From the NCBI RefSeq assembly GCF_005889745.1, contig NZ_VCKZ01000003.1:1-64000 (forward strand): DNA of 64,000 bases. The letters run 5' to 3'. How positions within the stretch are numbered: position 1 is the stretch's first letter; the number at the start of each line of letters is the position of its first letter. This DNA comes from Actinomadura geliboluensis (lineage in GTDB: Bacteria; Actinomycetota; Actinomycetes; Streptosporangiales; Streptosporangiaceae). The position numbers were made by a program, and so were the translations under genes. This document shows, one piece after another, positions 23,434 through 32,181 of the stretch. The notes under the pieces were generated by a model. It was given only the letters and a program-made list of their open reading frames with translations. It had not been told where the DNA came from and did no database searches.

Positions 23434-25026
23434 GTGTACGACTACATCATCGTGGGAGCGGGGAGCGCGGGCTGCGTCCTCGCCGCAAGACTGACCGAGG
23501 ACCCCTCCGTAAAGGTCCTGCTGCTGGAGGCGGGCCCGCCCGACGACGCGCCGGAGATCCACATCCCGGCCGCCGTGGCGGCGCTGATCAAGGGCCCCTA
23601 CGACTGGGACTACGCGACCGTCCCGCAGGAGCACGCGGCGGGCCGCAGCGTGTACTGGCCGCGCGGGCGGACGCTCGGCGGCAGCTCGTCCACCAACGCG
23701 ATGATCTACATCCGCGGCGCCCGGTACGACTACGACACCTGGCGCGACGCGCACGGCTGCGACGGCTGGGGCTACGAGGACCTGCTCCCGTACTTCCGGC
23801 GCGCCGAGGACCAGCAGCGCGGCGACCTCCCCTACCACGGCGTCGGCGGCCCCCTCCGCGTCGAGGACCTGCGCTACAAGCACCCGCTGACCCGCGCCTG
23901 GGTGCAGTCGGCGAAGGCGTACGGCCTCGCCGCCAACCCCGACTTCAACGGCGCCGACCAGGACGGCGTGGGCTTCTACCAGGTCACCCACAAGCGCGGC
24001 CGGCGCTGGTCGACCGCCGCCGGGTACCTGCACCCGATCGAGAACCGGCCGAACCTCACCGTCGTCACCGACGCCCTCGCCACCCGCGTGGTGATCGAGG
24101 ACGGGCGGGCCGTCGGCGTCCGCTACGAGGCGCGCGGCGAGACGCACTCGGCGCGCGCCGAGGCGGAGGTCATCCTGTCCGGCGGCGCGGTGAACAGCCC
24201 GCAGCTGCTCATGCTGTCGGGCGTCGGCCCCGCCGACCACCTGCGCTCGCTCGGCATCGACGTCCTGGTCGACTCGCCGGTGGGGCAGGGCCTCCAGGAC
24301 CACCCGTTCGTGAACGTCATGTTCGCCACGCCGCGGACGAAGGTGCTGTGGGAGCAGGCCAACGCGCGCGCGTTCGCCCTGTACCAGGCGCTGGCGCGCG
24401 GCCCCTACGCGTCGAACGTGGCCGAGGCGGGCGGGTTCGTCCGGACGGTCGAGGGGCTGCCCGCGCCCGACCTCCAGTACCACGTCCTGCCGACGCCGTT
24501 CGTGAACCAGGGGCTCGTCGACGTGACCGAGCGGCTGCTGTCGGTCATGGTCACCGCGATCGCGGTGGAGAGCCGCGGCGCGCTGACCCTGCGGTCGGCC
24601 AGCCCGTACGCCAAGCCGCTGATCGACCCGGCCTACCTCGCCGCGAAGGCCGACCTGGACATCCTGGTCGCGGGCGTCCGGCAGGCCCGCGAGATCGCCG
24701 CGTCCGGGCCGCTCGCGTCGCTGGTCGGCGGCGAGTGGGCGCCGGGGGAGCAGGCCGACTCCGACGAGGCCGTCACCGAGTTCGTCCGCCGCGAGGTCGC
24801 GACGCTTTTCCATCCGACCAGCACGTGCGCCATGGGCGGGGACGGTGCGGTGTGCGATGCGGAGCTGCGGGTGCGGGGGGTTGAGGGGCTGCGGGTTGTG
24901 GACGCTTCCGTCATGCCTACGGTTCCCCGGGGCAACACGAACGCGCCGACCATTGCGATCGCGGAGCGCGCTGCCGATCTGATTCGTGGACGTGCGCCGC
25001 TGGCGCCCGCCAACGCTGGGGCGTAG
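23434..25026 (+). CDS. GMC-family FAD oxidoreductase (choline dehydrogenase-like)
   Basis: FAD alcohol oxidoreductase, 530 residues. N-terminal dinucleotide-binding motif YIIVGAGSAGCVLAARL; GMC signature 1 around RTLGGSSSTNAMIYIRG and signature 2 GGAVNSPQLLMLSGVGP; the C-terminal catalytic His in LFHPTSTCAMG and the Asn-containing PRGNTNAPTIAIAERAADLI. GTG at 23434 has GGAGG 5 bases upstream. The substrate cannot be told; choline, polyethylene glycol and aryl alcohol oxidoreductases share these motifs. Confidence 0.93.
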   Translation: MYDYIIVGAGSAGCVLAARLTEDPSVKVLLLEAGPPDDAPEIHIPAAVAALIKGPYDWDYATVPQEHAAGRSVYWPRGRTLGGSSSTNAMIYIRGARYDYDTWRDAHGCDGWGYEDLLPYFRRAEDQQRGDLPYHGVGGPLRVEDLRYKHPLTRAWVQSAKAYGLAANPDFNGADQDGVGFYQVTHKRGRRWSTAAGYLHPIENRPNLTVVTDALATRVVIEDGRAVGVRYEARGETHSARAEAEVILSGGAVNSPQLLMLSGVGPADHLRSLGIDVLVDSPVGQGLQDHPFVNVMFATPRTKVLWEQANARAFALYQALARGPYASNVAEAGGFVRTVEGLPAPDLQYHVLPTPFVNQGLVDVTERLLSVMVTAIAVESRGALTLRSASPYAKPLIDPAYLAAKADLDILVAGVRQAREIAASGPLASLVGGEWAPGEQADSDEAVTEFVRREVATLFHPTSTCAMGGDGAVCDAELRVRGVEGLRVVDASVMPTVPRGNTNAPTIAIAERAADLIRGRAPLAPANAGA

Positions 25027-25095
25027 CCCGCGTCTGGCAGCGCGGGTGGTAGCGCGGCTGGCAGCGAGTCTGGCAGCGCGGCCGGAAAAGAAGAA

Positions 25096-25122
25096 CGCCC
25101 CCGTCCTCTTCGGACGGGGGCG
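25096..25122 (-). terminator. Terminator of the 36-residue gene
   Basis: An 11-bp perfect stem, CGCCCCCGTCC with GGACGGGGGCG, has a 5-base loop. On the minus strand it is followed by TTCTTCTTTT, a good U-tract. On the plus strand no T-run follows, so it serves the small minus-strand gene. Confidence 0.85.
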
Positions 25123-25146
25123 TGCGCTGCGTACAGGCGGCGGGCG

Positions 25147-25257
25147 TCACCGCTTCAGGGCCTTCGCAATCCGGACGCGGCGCGCGTCCTTGGCCTCGTT
25201 GCGCAGTACGCGTACGCGGTCGTTGATGATGACCTTGTCGATCTCCGGGCGGATCAT
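25147..25257 (-). CDS. Unannotated small basic protein, 36 residues
   Basis: A short gene with full expression signals: GAGGAG 7 bases before the ATG at 25257, 36 codons, and a strong terminator 25 bp after the stop. The product (MIRPEIDKVIINDRVRVLRN and on to AKALKR) is rich in Arg, Lys, Val and Ile, with charged residues spaced as in an amphipathic helix; net charge is strongly positive. No Cys, no signal peptide. Codon use is G/C-rich at third positions as in neighbours. I do not recognise the family; RNA or ribosome binding is only a guess from composition. Confidence 0.7.
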   Translation of the reverse strand: MIRPEIDKVIINDRVRVLRNEAKDARRVRIAKALKR

Positions 25258-25403
25258 GTCTGACTCCTCGTTCCCGCCGGGCCCTTGTGGCCTGACATGT
25301 ACAAGGTTCGTCCTAAGCCCCCACCCCCCACATGGGGACGACGCCTTATATCCGCCGCCTAAGACCGCCTTAGTGCGCGGCCTACGAGCCCGAAGGGCCT
25401 GAG

Positions 25404-26500
25404 TTGGACGCTCAGTCGCGCATCCAGGAGCTCGCCGACCGCCTTACCGCGCCGGGTATCGCCTCCGGCGAGGAGGTCGGGCTGCAGGTCGCCGCCTACC
25501 TCGACGGCGAACGGGTGGTGAACGTGTGCGCCGGCGTCGCGGACTCGACCACCGGCCGTCTGGTCGACGAGCGCACCCTCTTTCCGGCCGCGGGTCTGAT
25601 CTCAACGCTCGTCCATGTGCTCGCCGACCGCGGGCAGCTCGACTACGGCGTCCCGGTCGCCGCCTACTGGCCGGAGTTCGCCGCCCACGGGAAGGTCGGG
25701 ATCACCCTCGCCCACGTCCTCACGCACACCGCCGGGGTACCGCAGACGCCGCCCGGCGTCGTCCTGGAGGACCTCGCCGACTGGGACGGGATGTGCGCGC
25801 GGATCGCCGACCTTCGACCGCTCTGGCGGCCCGGCAGCGCGACCGGATGGCACGCCCTGACCTTTGGTTTCATCCTGGGTGAGGTCGTCCGGCGGGTTGC
25901 TCAGACCTGTTGGGCGACTTCCCGCCTGGCTCGCTGTTCCATGAGGTCGTCCCGGCTTGGCTGCGGGCAGGCGCCGAGTTGGGGAACCGGCCGGAAAGCT
26001 GGATGCTGCCGGGCCCGGCCGGCGGCGTGGCGACGGCCGATGCTCTCGCCCGAATGTTCGCCGCGCTCATCGGGGAGGTGGACGGTGTCCGCCTTGTCGG
26101 CCCCGCCACGGCCGGCCGGTTCTCGGAGGCCGTCACGACCTGGGAGGACAGGGTGACGAGGGCGCCCATCCCGAAGGGGCTCGGCTACCAGGTCGGGCTC
26201 GTGCCGATGGGGAACACCATCGCCTTCGGGTGGCAGGGCGGCGTCGGCCTCATGTTCGCCGACCCTGGGCGCGGGCTCACCTTCGCTTGCATGCACAACC
26301 TCCTGACGGACGCGCCGCTGGGCAGTGCTTACCGGGTCGCCGACGAGGTTCGGCTCGCGCTCGGCCTGGAGACCGGGATGATCCAGGCGATCAGGAGGAG
26401 GATGGGGGAACGCGCGGCACGCCGCATCCGCGGACGCGTCGCGAGGCGGCGGAAAAGGGTGGACGGGTGGGAGCGGGATCTGCGATCATCCGGCACATGA
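25404..26500 (+). pseudogene. Decayed beta-lactamase-family serine hydrolase
   Basis: Two frames together resemble a class C beta-lactamase-related esterase (EstB type). Frame 1 (25404 to about 25900) has QELADRL...LDGERVVNVCAGVAD...LTHTAGVPQTP...TFGFILGEVVRRV; frame 2 (from about 25901) continues LLGDFPPGSLFHEVVPAWLR...GGVATADALARMFAALIGEVDGVRL. The frame changes at about 25900, and a segment of roughly 50 residues normally lying there is absent. The catalytic SxxK is missing (FPAAGLISTLVHVL stands where S-x-x-K should be), and the late H-G-G motif reads WQGGVG. Three independent losses make a functional enzyme unlikely. Confidence 0.85.
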
Positions 26501-26531
26501 TCGATGAAAGGGGCGTCGCCGCCCTCGTCCG

Positions 26532-27602
26532 GTGAGCGGTTACGCGCAGCGGGAAGCTGCGAACGTCCGCTCGGAATGGCTCGGGCACCTGCTGTCCACC
26601 GAGCCCGCCGACCGTCCGGCCGCCGAAGCGGCCATTTCCGAGTTCTACCGCCTGATCGGCCTCGGCCCGCCTCGTTTCCACTGGGTTGCGTCGCCGGTGG
26701 CCGCGCTGGAGACCGTCCCGCCCGGTGTACGGGCATCCGAGGCTCCAGATCGATTCCCCGACTGGCCGCTGCCGCCGCGTTTCCGCCGTCTGCTCGGCGA
26801 GCTGACCGTGGGGCTCGATGCGACGGTCGCGCGCGGCCATCCGCTGGTGGAGCGGATCGTGGGCCAGTCCGTGAGAGATCCGCTCATGGCGTCCGTGCGC
26901 AGCACGCTGCGGCCGGCGCTCGGCGGCCGTGAGAGGGCTGGACGGGTGCTCGACTGGTACTCGGCCTGGTGCCTCTCCAGGGTCGCCCACTACGACGCCG
27001 TCCGCCGGACGTCCGGTGTGGTGTTCACGCCTGAGCAGGAGCGGCTGCTCGGCCTGTGGGGGGCGCTGGTCCGGTCGTGCGGCTGGTGGTGGCCGCGCGA
27101 GCACGTGTGCGTCGTCTCCGAGCGTCCCGTCGAGCTGCACACCGAGATCTGGGACGACGACGGGCGGGTGCGGCTGCACGGCTCGGACGGCCCCGCGCTC
27201 CGGTACGGCGACGGATGGGACGTCCACGCCTGGCACGGCACGCGGGTGCCCGCGTGGGTGATCGACGACCCGGACGTTGAACGGATCGAGCGGGAGACCA
27301 ACGTCGAGGTCCGGCGGTGCGCGATCGAGAACATGGGGTGGGGCGACTACATCGACCGGGCCGGGCTCCGGCTCGTCGCCGTCGCGCCCGACCCCGGCAA
27401 CCCCGGCTCCGAACTGCGCCTCTACGACCTGCGCGAGCAGACCAGGGTGCTGCTCGCCGTCAACGGCTCCGTCGAGCGCGACGGGCGCCGCCGCCGCTAC
27501 GGGCTGACCGTGCCGGCCGCCATCCCGGACCCGGTCGCCGCCGCCGGCTGGACCTACGGGCTGTCCGCCGACCAGTACTCACGTCTCGTCCGCCGAACCT
27601 GA
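26532..27602 (+). CDS. DUF6745-domain protein
   Basis: 356 residues, cytoplasmic (no signal or membrane helix). The C-terminal half has the DUF6745 pattern: RLHGSDGPALRYGDGWDVHAWHGTRVPAWVI, then RIERETNVEVRRCAIENMGW and DYIDRAGL. The N-terminal part is helical. Start at GTG 26532, shortly after the pseudogene. It is followed 10 bp later by a 147-residue gene, so the two are probably one unit. No function is known for the domain. Confidence 0.8.
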   Translation: MSGYAQREAANVRSEWLGHLLSTEPADRPAAEAAISEFYRLIGLGPPRFHWVASPVAALETVPPGVRASEAPDRFPDWPLPPRFRRLLGELTVGLDATVARGHPLVERIVGQSVRDPLMASVRSTLRPALGGRERAGRVLDWYSAWCLSRVAHYDAVRRTSGVVFTPEQERLLGLWGALVRSCGWWWPREHVCVVSERPVELHTEIWDDDGRVRLHGSDGPALRYGDGWDVHAWHGTRVPAWVIDDPDVERIERETNVEVRRCAIENMGWGDYIDRAGLRLVAVAPDPGNPGSELRLYDLREQTRVLLAVNGSVERDGRRRRYGLTVPAAIPDPVAAAGWTYGLSADQYSRLVRRT

Positions 27603-27612
27603 AGGTGATCAC

Positions 27613-28056
27613 ATGACCGTGACTCTCGCGTCCCTTTCGCAGCAGACCGGACTCGCCGTGCTCGACCATCTCGAGCAGTCGGTGAGCATCCCCGTCGTCG
27701 ACGGGCTCCAGGCCCAGGGCGACCTGATCGTCATCCCCTTCGCCGAAGTCTCCGCCTCCCTGTCGCTCCGGCCGGACGTCGAATGGCAGGACGTCCCGCC
27801 CGAGGGCGTCGAGCTGCTGCGGGGCGAGGCGGGCGGCAACCCGCATACGCTCGTCGCCGACCCCGGCACCTGCCGCTGGACGCGGCGGGTGGGGGAATCC
27901 ATCGGCCTCGCGATCGGCGTCTTCGAGGCGTCCGCCACCGTGTACCTGCTTCATCCCGAGCACGGCGCTTCTGGCTGCACGCCGGGGCGCTATGTGGTGA
28001 GGCGGCAGCGCGAGTACACGGTTGGTGGGTGGGGGGCGCGACTCGTCGCCGACTAG
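27613..28056 (+). CDS. Small protein downstream of DUF6745, unknown
   Basis: 147 residues, acidic, no membrane segment. GAAGGTG lies 5 bases before the ATG, and the gap to the DUF6745 gene is only 10 bp, indicating cotranscription. The sequence is a mixed alpha/beta type with LVADPGTCRWTRRV in the middle and TPGRYVVRRQREY near the end. I do not recognise a named family. Confidence 0.75.
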   Translation: MTVTLASLSQQTGLAVLDHLEQSVSIPVVDGLQAQGDLIVIPFAEVSASLSLRPDVEWQDVPPEGVELLRGEAGGNPHTLVADPGTCRWTRRVGESIGLAIGVFEASATVYLLHPEHGASGCTPGRYVVRRQREYTVGGWGARLVAD

Positions 28057-28980
28057 TTCCTGCCGCAAGGAGACTGACTGCAGCGCAGCGGAACTGGCTG
28101 CAGCGGAGTTGGACGTAAGGGAAAGCGCCTCCGTCTTGATGGGCGGGGGCGCTGACCTGTGTGGGCCTTCTGGTGGGCGGCTGTTTCTCTAGCGGTCTAG
28201 CGGTCTTGCGGGCACGGGCTTGGCGTTGTTCTTCCGAATCTGTGAGCGCCTTGTGATCGTCTACGCCTGTGTTGTGATCGCTGTCATCGATTAATCGGTT
28301 ATGAGGATGGTGTATCGGGTTCCGGTGCAGGTTGGCGTGGGGCTTTCGCTTTAGTTGGCTGGTCGTTGCTGGTTGGCTTGCGGTCGGCGCGGGGCTGAGG
28401 TCCCTTTTTTATCGGTTTTATGTGGTTCCGGTGAGTGGGCGGTTGCGGTGGCCTTCCGAAGGCGGGTGCGCGAGTTCAGGTGTGCTGCCGGTTGCTGTCA
28501 CGTTGGTTGCGGTTGTCGGTTGGGGTGGGGTGTTTGATCTGCGGGTTCGTGCGGGGTGCTGTCGGTGCCGCGCTTCGCGCGGAAAAGCGGTCGGCGAGGG
28601 CGGGTGATGGTGGGGGTCGTCGGTGATGGCGCGCGCGGAGCGCGCGCTCGGGCCCTGACCCGCGCTTGCCTTCCACCTGTGCATCTGGCTTCGTGTCTCT
28701 GACCGCAACCAACGTGACAGCAACCGGCGACTTGGTGCGGGGTGCGCATCTTTGGTTTGGGAGGCACCTTAGCCGTCCAGTTGCCGCAACCACCCCGATC
28801 CGATAAAGCCGTGCTCAGCCCGCGCTGACCGTTGGATGATCGGTGGCCGCAAGGAGCGTCCTTTTGTGGGGTGGCGAAAAAGATGGTGATCGTAATTGGA
28901 AGTGTCTGAATTGTCCGGTGGTATTGGGGGTGGGTTGCGCTATAATTGAGGTGGCAATTCGGGTTGGGAGGTGAACCCCC
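28057..28980. other. 924-bp gene-free region with inverted repeats
   Basis: Composition differs from the surroundings (long G/T-rich stretches, weak third-position bias). It holds a weak hairpin at about 28124-28153 (AGCGCC...GGCGCT), the 27-bp inverted repeat pair described separately, and from 28860 a more A/T-rich part that probably carries the promoter of the HNH gene. Frames on both strands lack ribosome binding sites and normal codon use. Confidence 0.6.
28487..28728. repeat. 27-bp perfect inverted repeat pair, 242-bp unit
   Basis: The arm at 28487-28513 begins GCCGGTTGCTGTCACG and continues TTGGTTGCGGT; its exact reverse complement is at 28702-28728. The arms flank 188 bp with no gene. 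Size and structure resemble a MITE or other non-autonomous element, or a very long hairpin. No clear target-site duplication is visible at the outer ends. Confidence 0.7.
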
Positions 28981-30402
28981 GTGTCCATGTCCGCTCAGGT
29001 CGCCACAATCGGTGGTGGGCAGCGTGAATGGGAAGACCGGGCGTGGTTCCCGCCCGGCCCGCAATTGGCGGTCTGCCTGTCGGGGACGAAAGAGCGCCTG
29101 GCGGATCTGACCGATGACGAACTCCTCCAGGTCGCAGCGGCCGCCCGTCGGCAGACTTCCTGGGCGCAGGCGCGGGAGTTGGCCGCGATCGCCGAACTCA
29201 CCCGCCGCCGCACATCCGAGGAAGACTCTGGCACCGAGGAGTCCGGTGACCCCGAGTACCGGGTCCTCTCGGCCCGCGAATCGGTAGCCGAAGAGGTCGC
29301 CGTCGCTCTCACCGTCACTGGGAACGCCGCCGCCACCCTGGTCCATTTGGCTGAACAGTTGACCGGCCCGCTTGCACGAACTGGAGAGGCGCTGGCCGCC
29401 GGTCACGTCGACATGGCGAAGGCCCGCGTGATCTGCGACGTCACCGAGAACCTTCCTGGTGACGTGGCGAGGAAGGTCCAGTGCGTTGCCCTGGAGAAGG
29501 CGCCTGAGCAGACCACCGGGCAGCTCCGCCGCCGGATCAAGCGACTCGCGCAGCGACTCGCGCCCGAGGCGATCGAAGAGCGTAAGCGCGAAGCGGTCCG
29601 GCGGCGGCGCCTGGAACTGTGGGACACGCCGTCCGGCACCTCGGATCTGTCGCTGTGCGATCTGGCGACCGAGGACGCCCACGCCATCTTCAACAAGATC
29701 ACTGCTGCGGCGAACGGCATCAAGGCCGAAGGTGACCCGCGTCCGCTGAGCACCGTACGCGCCGACCTCGCCACTCGGCTCCTGCACGGTGTCGAGCTTC
29801 CCGAAGCCGTCCGCACCCTTCTTTCCCAGACGTGCGACGAGACTGATGCACAGTCCCGGCCGATCGGGCCGGTGAGCGTCCTCAGCGTGACGGACCAGGG
29901 CGAGGCGATCGGTGCTCGGCTCGATGACGAGTCCGGTGTTGCCGATGCGCAGCTTGTGGGTCTCGCGGACGAGGTGGATCGGCGTCTGAACCACGTGCGC
30001 GGACGCGTCCATCCCCGCGACCTGCCACATGCCATCCGGCAGGCAGCGGGGCGGATACGTGACCAGCTCGCAGGTGCCCGCGACGTTGCGTGCCAAGGTG
30101 ACGAGGAGCGCCACGGCAGCCCCGGTTATCGGCCGCCCGTCGCCATGCGCCAGGAGATCGAGGCCCGCCACAGCAGGTGTGTGTTCCCCACCTGCAATCA
30201 GCCTTCGCGGCGCTGCGACCTTGACCACACGATCCCGTGGCGGCCGGGCCTGACCTGCCGTTGCAACCTCGCCCCGCTCTGCCGACGCCACCACCGGCTG
30301 AAACAGTCCCCGGGTTGGAAACTCCACCAGATCTGGCCCGGGTTGCTCATCTGGATCACGCCATCCGGTGGCTGGTACATCGTCCGGCCTGACCGCCAGT
30401 GA
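28981..30402 (+). CDS. DUF222 / HNH endonuclease domain protein (13E12 repeat family)
   Basis: 473 residues. The N-terminal two thirds is the helical DUF222 domain (ARELAAIAELTRRR; GEALAAGHVDMAKARVICDV). The C-terminus is an HNH nuclease with zinc-binding Cys pairs: C-VFPTC, then RRCDLDHTIPW (catalytic DH), NLAPLCRRHHRLKQ. GTG 28981 follows GGGAGG; ATG 28987 is an alternative. Such genes are multicopy in actinobacteria and are often found near group I-like or mobile sequences; the biological role is not established. Confidence 0.9.
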   Translation: MSMSAQVATIGGGQREWEDRAWFPPGPQLAVCLSGTKERLADLTDDELLQVAAAARRQTSWAQARELAAIAELTRRRTSEEDSGTEESGDPEYRVLSARESVAEEVAVALTVTGNAAATLVHLAEQLTGPLARTGEALAAGHVDMAKARVICDVTENLPGDVARKVQCVALEKAPEQTTGQLRRRIKRLAQRLAPEAIEERKREAVRRRRLELWDTPSGTSDLSLCDLATEDAHAIFNKITAAANGIKAEGDPRPLSTVRADLATRLLHGVELPEAVRTLLSQTCDETDAQSRPIGPVSVLSVTDQGEAIGARLDDESGVADAQLVGLADEVDRRLNHVRGRVHPRDLPHAIRQAAGRIRDQLAGARDVACQGDEERHGSPGYRPPVAMRQEIEARHSRCVFPTCNQPSRRCDLDHTIPWRPGLTCRCNLAPLCRRHHRLKQSPGWKLHQIWPGLLIWITPSGGWYIVRPDRQ

Positions 30403-30644
30403 CTCCGCGTCCAGTCCGATGCCCTCGTCGGCCGGGATGGGGGTCCATGCGGCGTCCGTGCTGGTGAGTCGATCAGGTCCGTGGGTGGGTAAGCGCGGCG
30501 GTGGCTGATTTCTCACATCAGCTTCGATTATTTACAAGCTGCACATGTATTAATATCAGGGCTCAGCGTTCCGGCGAAGTGGCTTGCTGGGGCGACCGGT
30601 GGCGGTCTGAGTGCCGTCCTGACGTGGCGTTGGGGTTGCGGAAC

Positions 30645-31106
30645 ATGGAGATCGAGTCGCTGGCGGCGGCGCTGGAGCGGGAGCACCACGAGATCGATGA
30701 GGGGATCGAGGTGTTCACGGCCGATCCGGTGGCCGGGGAGCGGGACCGGGAGCCGCTGGCGCGTGCTGTGCGTGCGCTGCGTCGGCACATCTACCTCGAA
30801 GAGGAGTTGCTGTTCCCGGCGCTGCACGCGGCGGGGCTGATGGCGCCGGTCCTGGTGATGCTGCGGGAGCACGGGGAGATGTGGGGGACGCTCGACGCCC
30901 TCGATGACGCGCCGGACGACGATGCCGCGCTCACGCTGTGCCGGCGCCTGAACGTCCAGCTCCTGCACCACAACATGAAGGAAGAGAAGATCCTCTACCC
31001 GGAGCTGGAGCGGGTCGTGCCGGAGCCGCAGGAGGAGCGGCTGCGGGCCTTCCTGCAGACCGGGGAGATGCCTGCGGACTGGGTGTGCGTGCGGGCCCGC
31101 GGCTGA
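30645..31106 (+). CDS. Hemerythrin HHE domain protein
   Basis: Four-helix bundle that may bind a non-haem di-iron centre; 153 residues. Possible iron ligands: HHEID near the N-terminus, HIYLEEELLFP, EHGEMW and HHNMKEEKILYPELE. ATG 30645 starts right before the first helix; GTG 30624 in frame is also possible and neither has a strong binding site. It is followed 13 bp later by a cupin gene, suggesting one transcript with a role in oxygen, NO or metal handling. Confidence 0.85.
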   Translation: MEIESLAAALEREHHEIDEGIEVFTADPVAGERDREPLARAVRALRRHIYLEEELLFPALHAAGLMAPVLVMLREHGEMWGTLDALDDAPDDDAALTLCRRLNVQLLHHNMKEEKILYPELERVVPEPQEERLRAFLQTGEMPADWVCVRARG

Positions 31107-31119
31107 GCGAACGGAGAGC

Positions 31120-31509
31120 ATGGTGGAGAAGAAGGCCGTCGTCGGCAGTGCGTCCGCGCTCGCGGAGTTCCGCGCCGACTCGTTCTGCCCGAAGGTGCTG
31201 TCGGCGACCGACCTCACCAAGGTGATGCTCGTCGGTATGGAGGACGGGCAGGAGATCCCGCTGCACACGCCGGGTGTGGAGCTGGCCCTGGCGATCCTTG
31301 AGGGGGCCGGGGAGGTGTGGGTCGGGGACGGTCCGCATGCTGTTGCGGCGGGTGACGTCGTGGTGATTCCCGCTGGGACGACCCGGGGTGTGCGGGCTCG
31401 TGGTGGGCGGCTGGTCTTCATGAACGTCGTGTCGCCGCCGCCGACTGCGGCGGACCACGAGGTCGAGCGGCGTCCGTGGCCGGTCGCCGGTGAGTCCTCC
31501 GTCAGTTGA
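31120..31509 (+). CDS. Cupin-domain protein
   Basis: 129 residues, single small beta barrel. The cupin core reads LHTPGVELALAILEGAGEVWVGDGPH then VAAGDVVVIPAGTTRGVRA. One likely metal ligand is His in IPLHTP with Glu in GVELAL; the second-motif His is replaced (TTRG), so metal binding may be altered. GGAGAGC lies just upstream of the ATG. Probably cotranscribed with the hemerythrin gene. It ends over the tail of the convergent HhH gene (8-bp overlap). Confidence 0.8.
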   Translation: MVEKKAVVGSASALAEFRADSFCPKVLSATDLTKVMLVGMEDGQEIPLHTPGVELALAILEGAGEVWVGDGPHAVAAGDVVVIPAGTTRGVRARGGRLVFMNVVSPPPTAADHEVERRPWPVAGESSVS

Positions 31510-32134
31510 GGTAGACGGTGTGCTCGGAGAGGGTCGGGGTCAGGTGCGGGGGAAGGTCCGCCATGGCCGAGACCTCCTCGGCCGAGGTGAAGGTCTGCAG
31601 GTCCTCGCGCAGGCGCACGATGCGTTCGGCCATCTCCGGGGTGATGCCGGGGATGGTCGCGATCACGGACGCGGGGGCGTGGTTGATGTCGACGAGGCCG
31701 CCGTCGTCGAAGGTCCTCGGCAGGTCGGGACGGCCGATGTGCATCTCCAGCGCCGTTCGGGGGTCGTCGCGGGCGATGGCGGCTGCTCGGGCGCGCAGGT
31801 CGCGGCGGTCGCGGGCCTCCTGTTCGGCCCGTGCGAGGGTGCGGGAGGGTGTGGTCGGTCCGAACACCCGGCGCCTGACGGCCAGGGCGTGGAGCGTTCC
31901 GCCGAGCCATGACACGGTCCACGTCAGGACGAAGACGGAGTCGGCGGTGCTGCCGTTCTCGCTCTTCGCCGTCGCGAGCATCGCCGTGACGAGGGCGAGG
32001 TAGGGGATCGTTGCCGCCCACAGGACGATGCTCTTTGTGCGGGCGGCCGCGTATCCCATCGTGATGGGCGTGGCGTAGCCGAGAGTGAGGAGTGGGCTTA
32101 GAGCCCATGCGTAACTTGCCGCGGTTCTGGCCAT
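31502..32134 (-). CDS. Membrane protein with C-terminal helix-hairpin-helix
   Basis: 210 residues. Three N-terminal hydrophobic helices (residues about 8-85), a charged linker, and a C-terminal ComEA-like helix-hairpin-helix: DINHAPASVIATIPGITPEMAERIVRLRE. HhH motifs bind DNA without sequence preference, and in ComEA this occurs on a membrane anchor. No competence genes are nearby, so a role in DNA uptake is not supported. Confidence 0.75.
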   Translation of the reverse strand: MARTAASYAWALSPLLTLGYATPITMGYAAARTKSIVLWAATIPYLALVTAMLATAKSENGSTADSVFVLTWTVSWLGGTLHALAVRRRVFGPTTPSRTLARAEQEARDRRDLRARAAAIARDDPRTALEMHIGRPDLPRTFDDGGLVDINHAPASVIATIPGITPEMAERIVRLREDLQTFTSAEEVSAMADLPPHLTPTLSEHTVYLN

Positions 32135-32181
32135 GGTTTCCCCTGAGTCGTTGCCGGTCTGACGTTCGGAACTGGGCGGCG

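Noticed and set aside
28332-28607. Possible 91-residue protein with hydrophobic start
   Set aside because: It overlaps one arm of the inverted repeat, has no binding site and uneven codon use.
28498-30516. Minus-strand open frame of 672 codons opposite the HNH gene
   Set aside because: It is the mirror of the DUF222/HNH coding sequence, which has clear HNH motifs.
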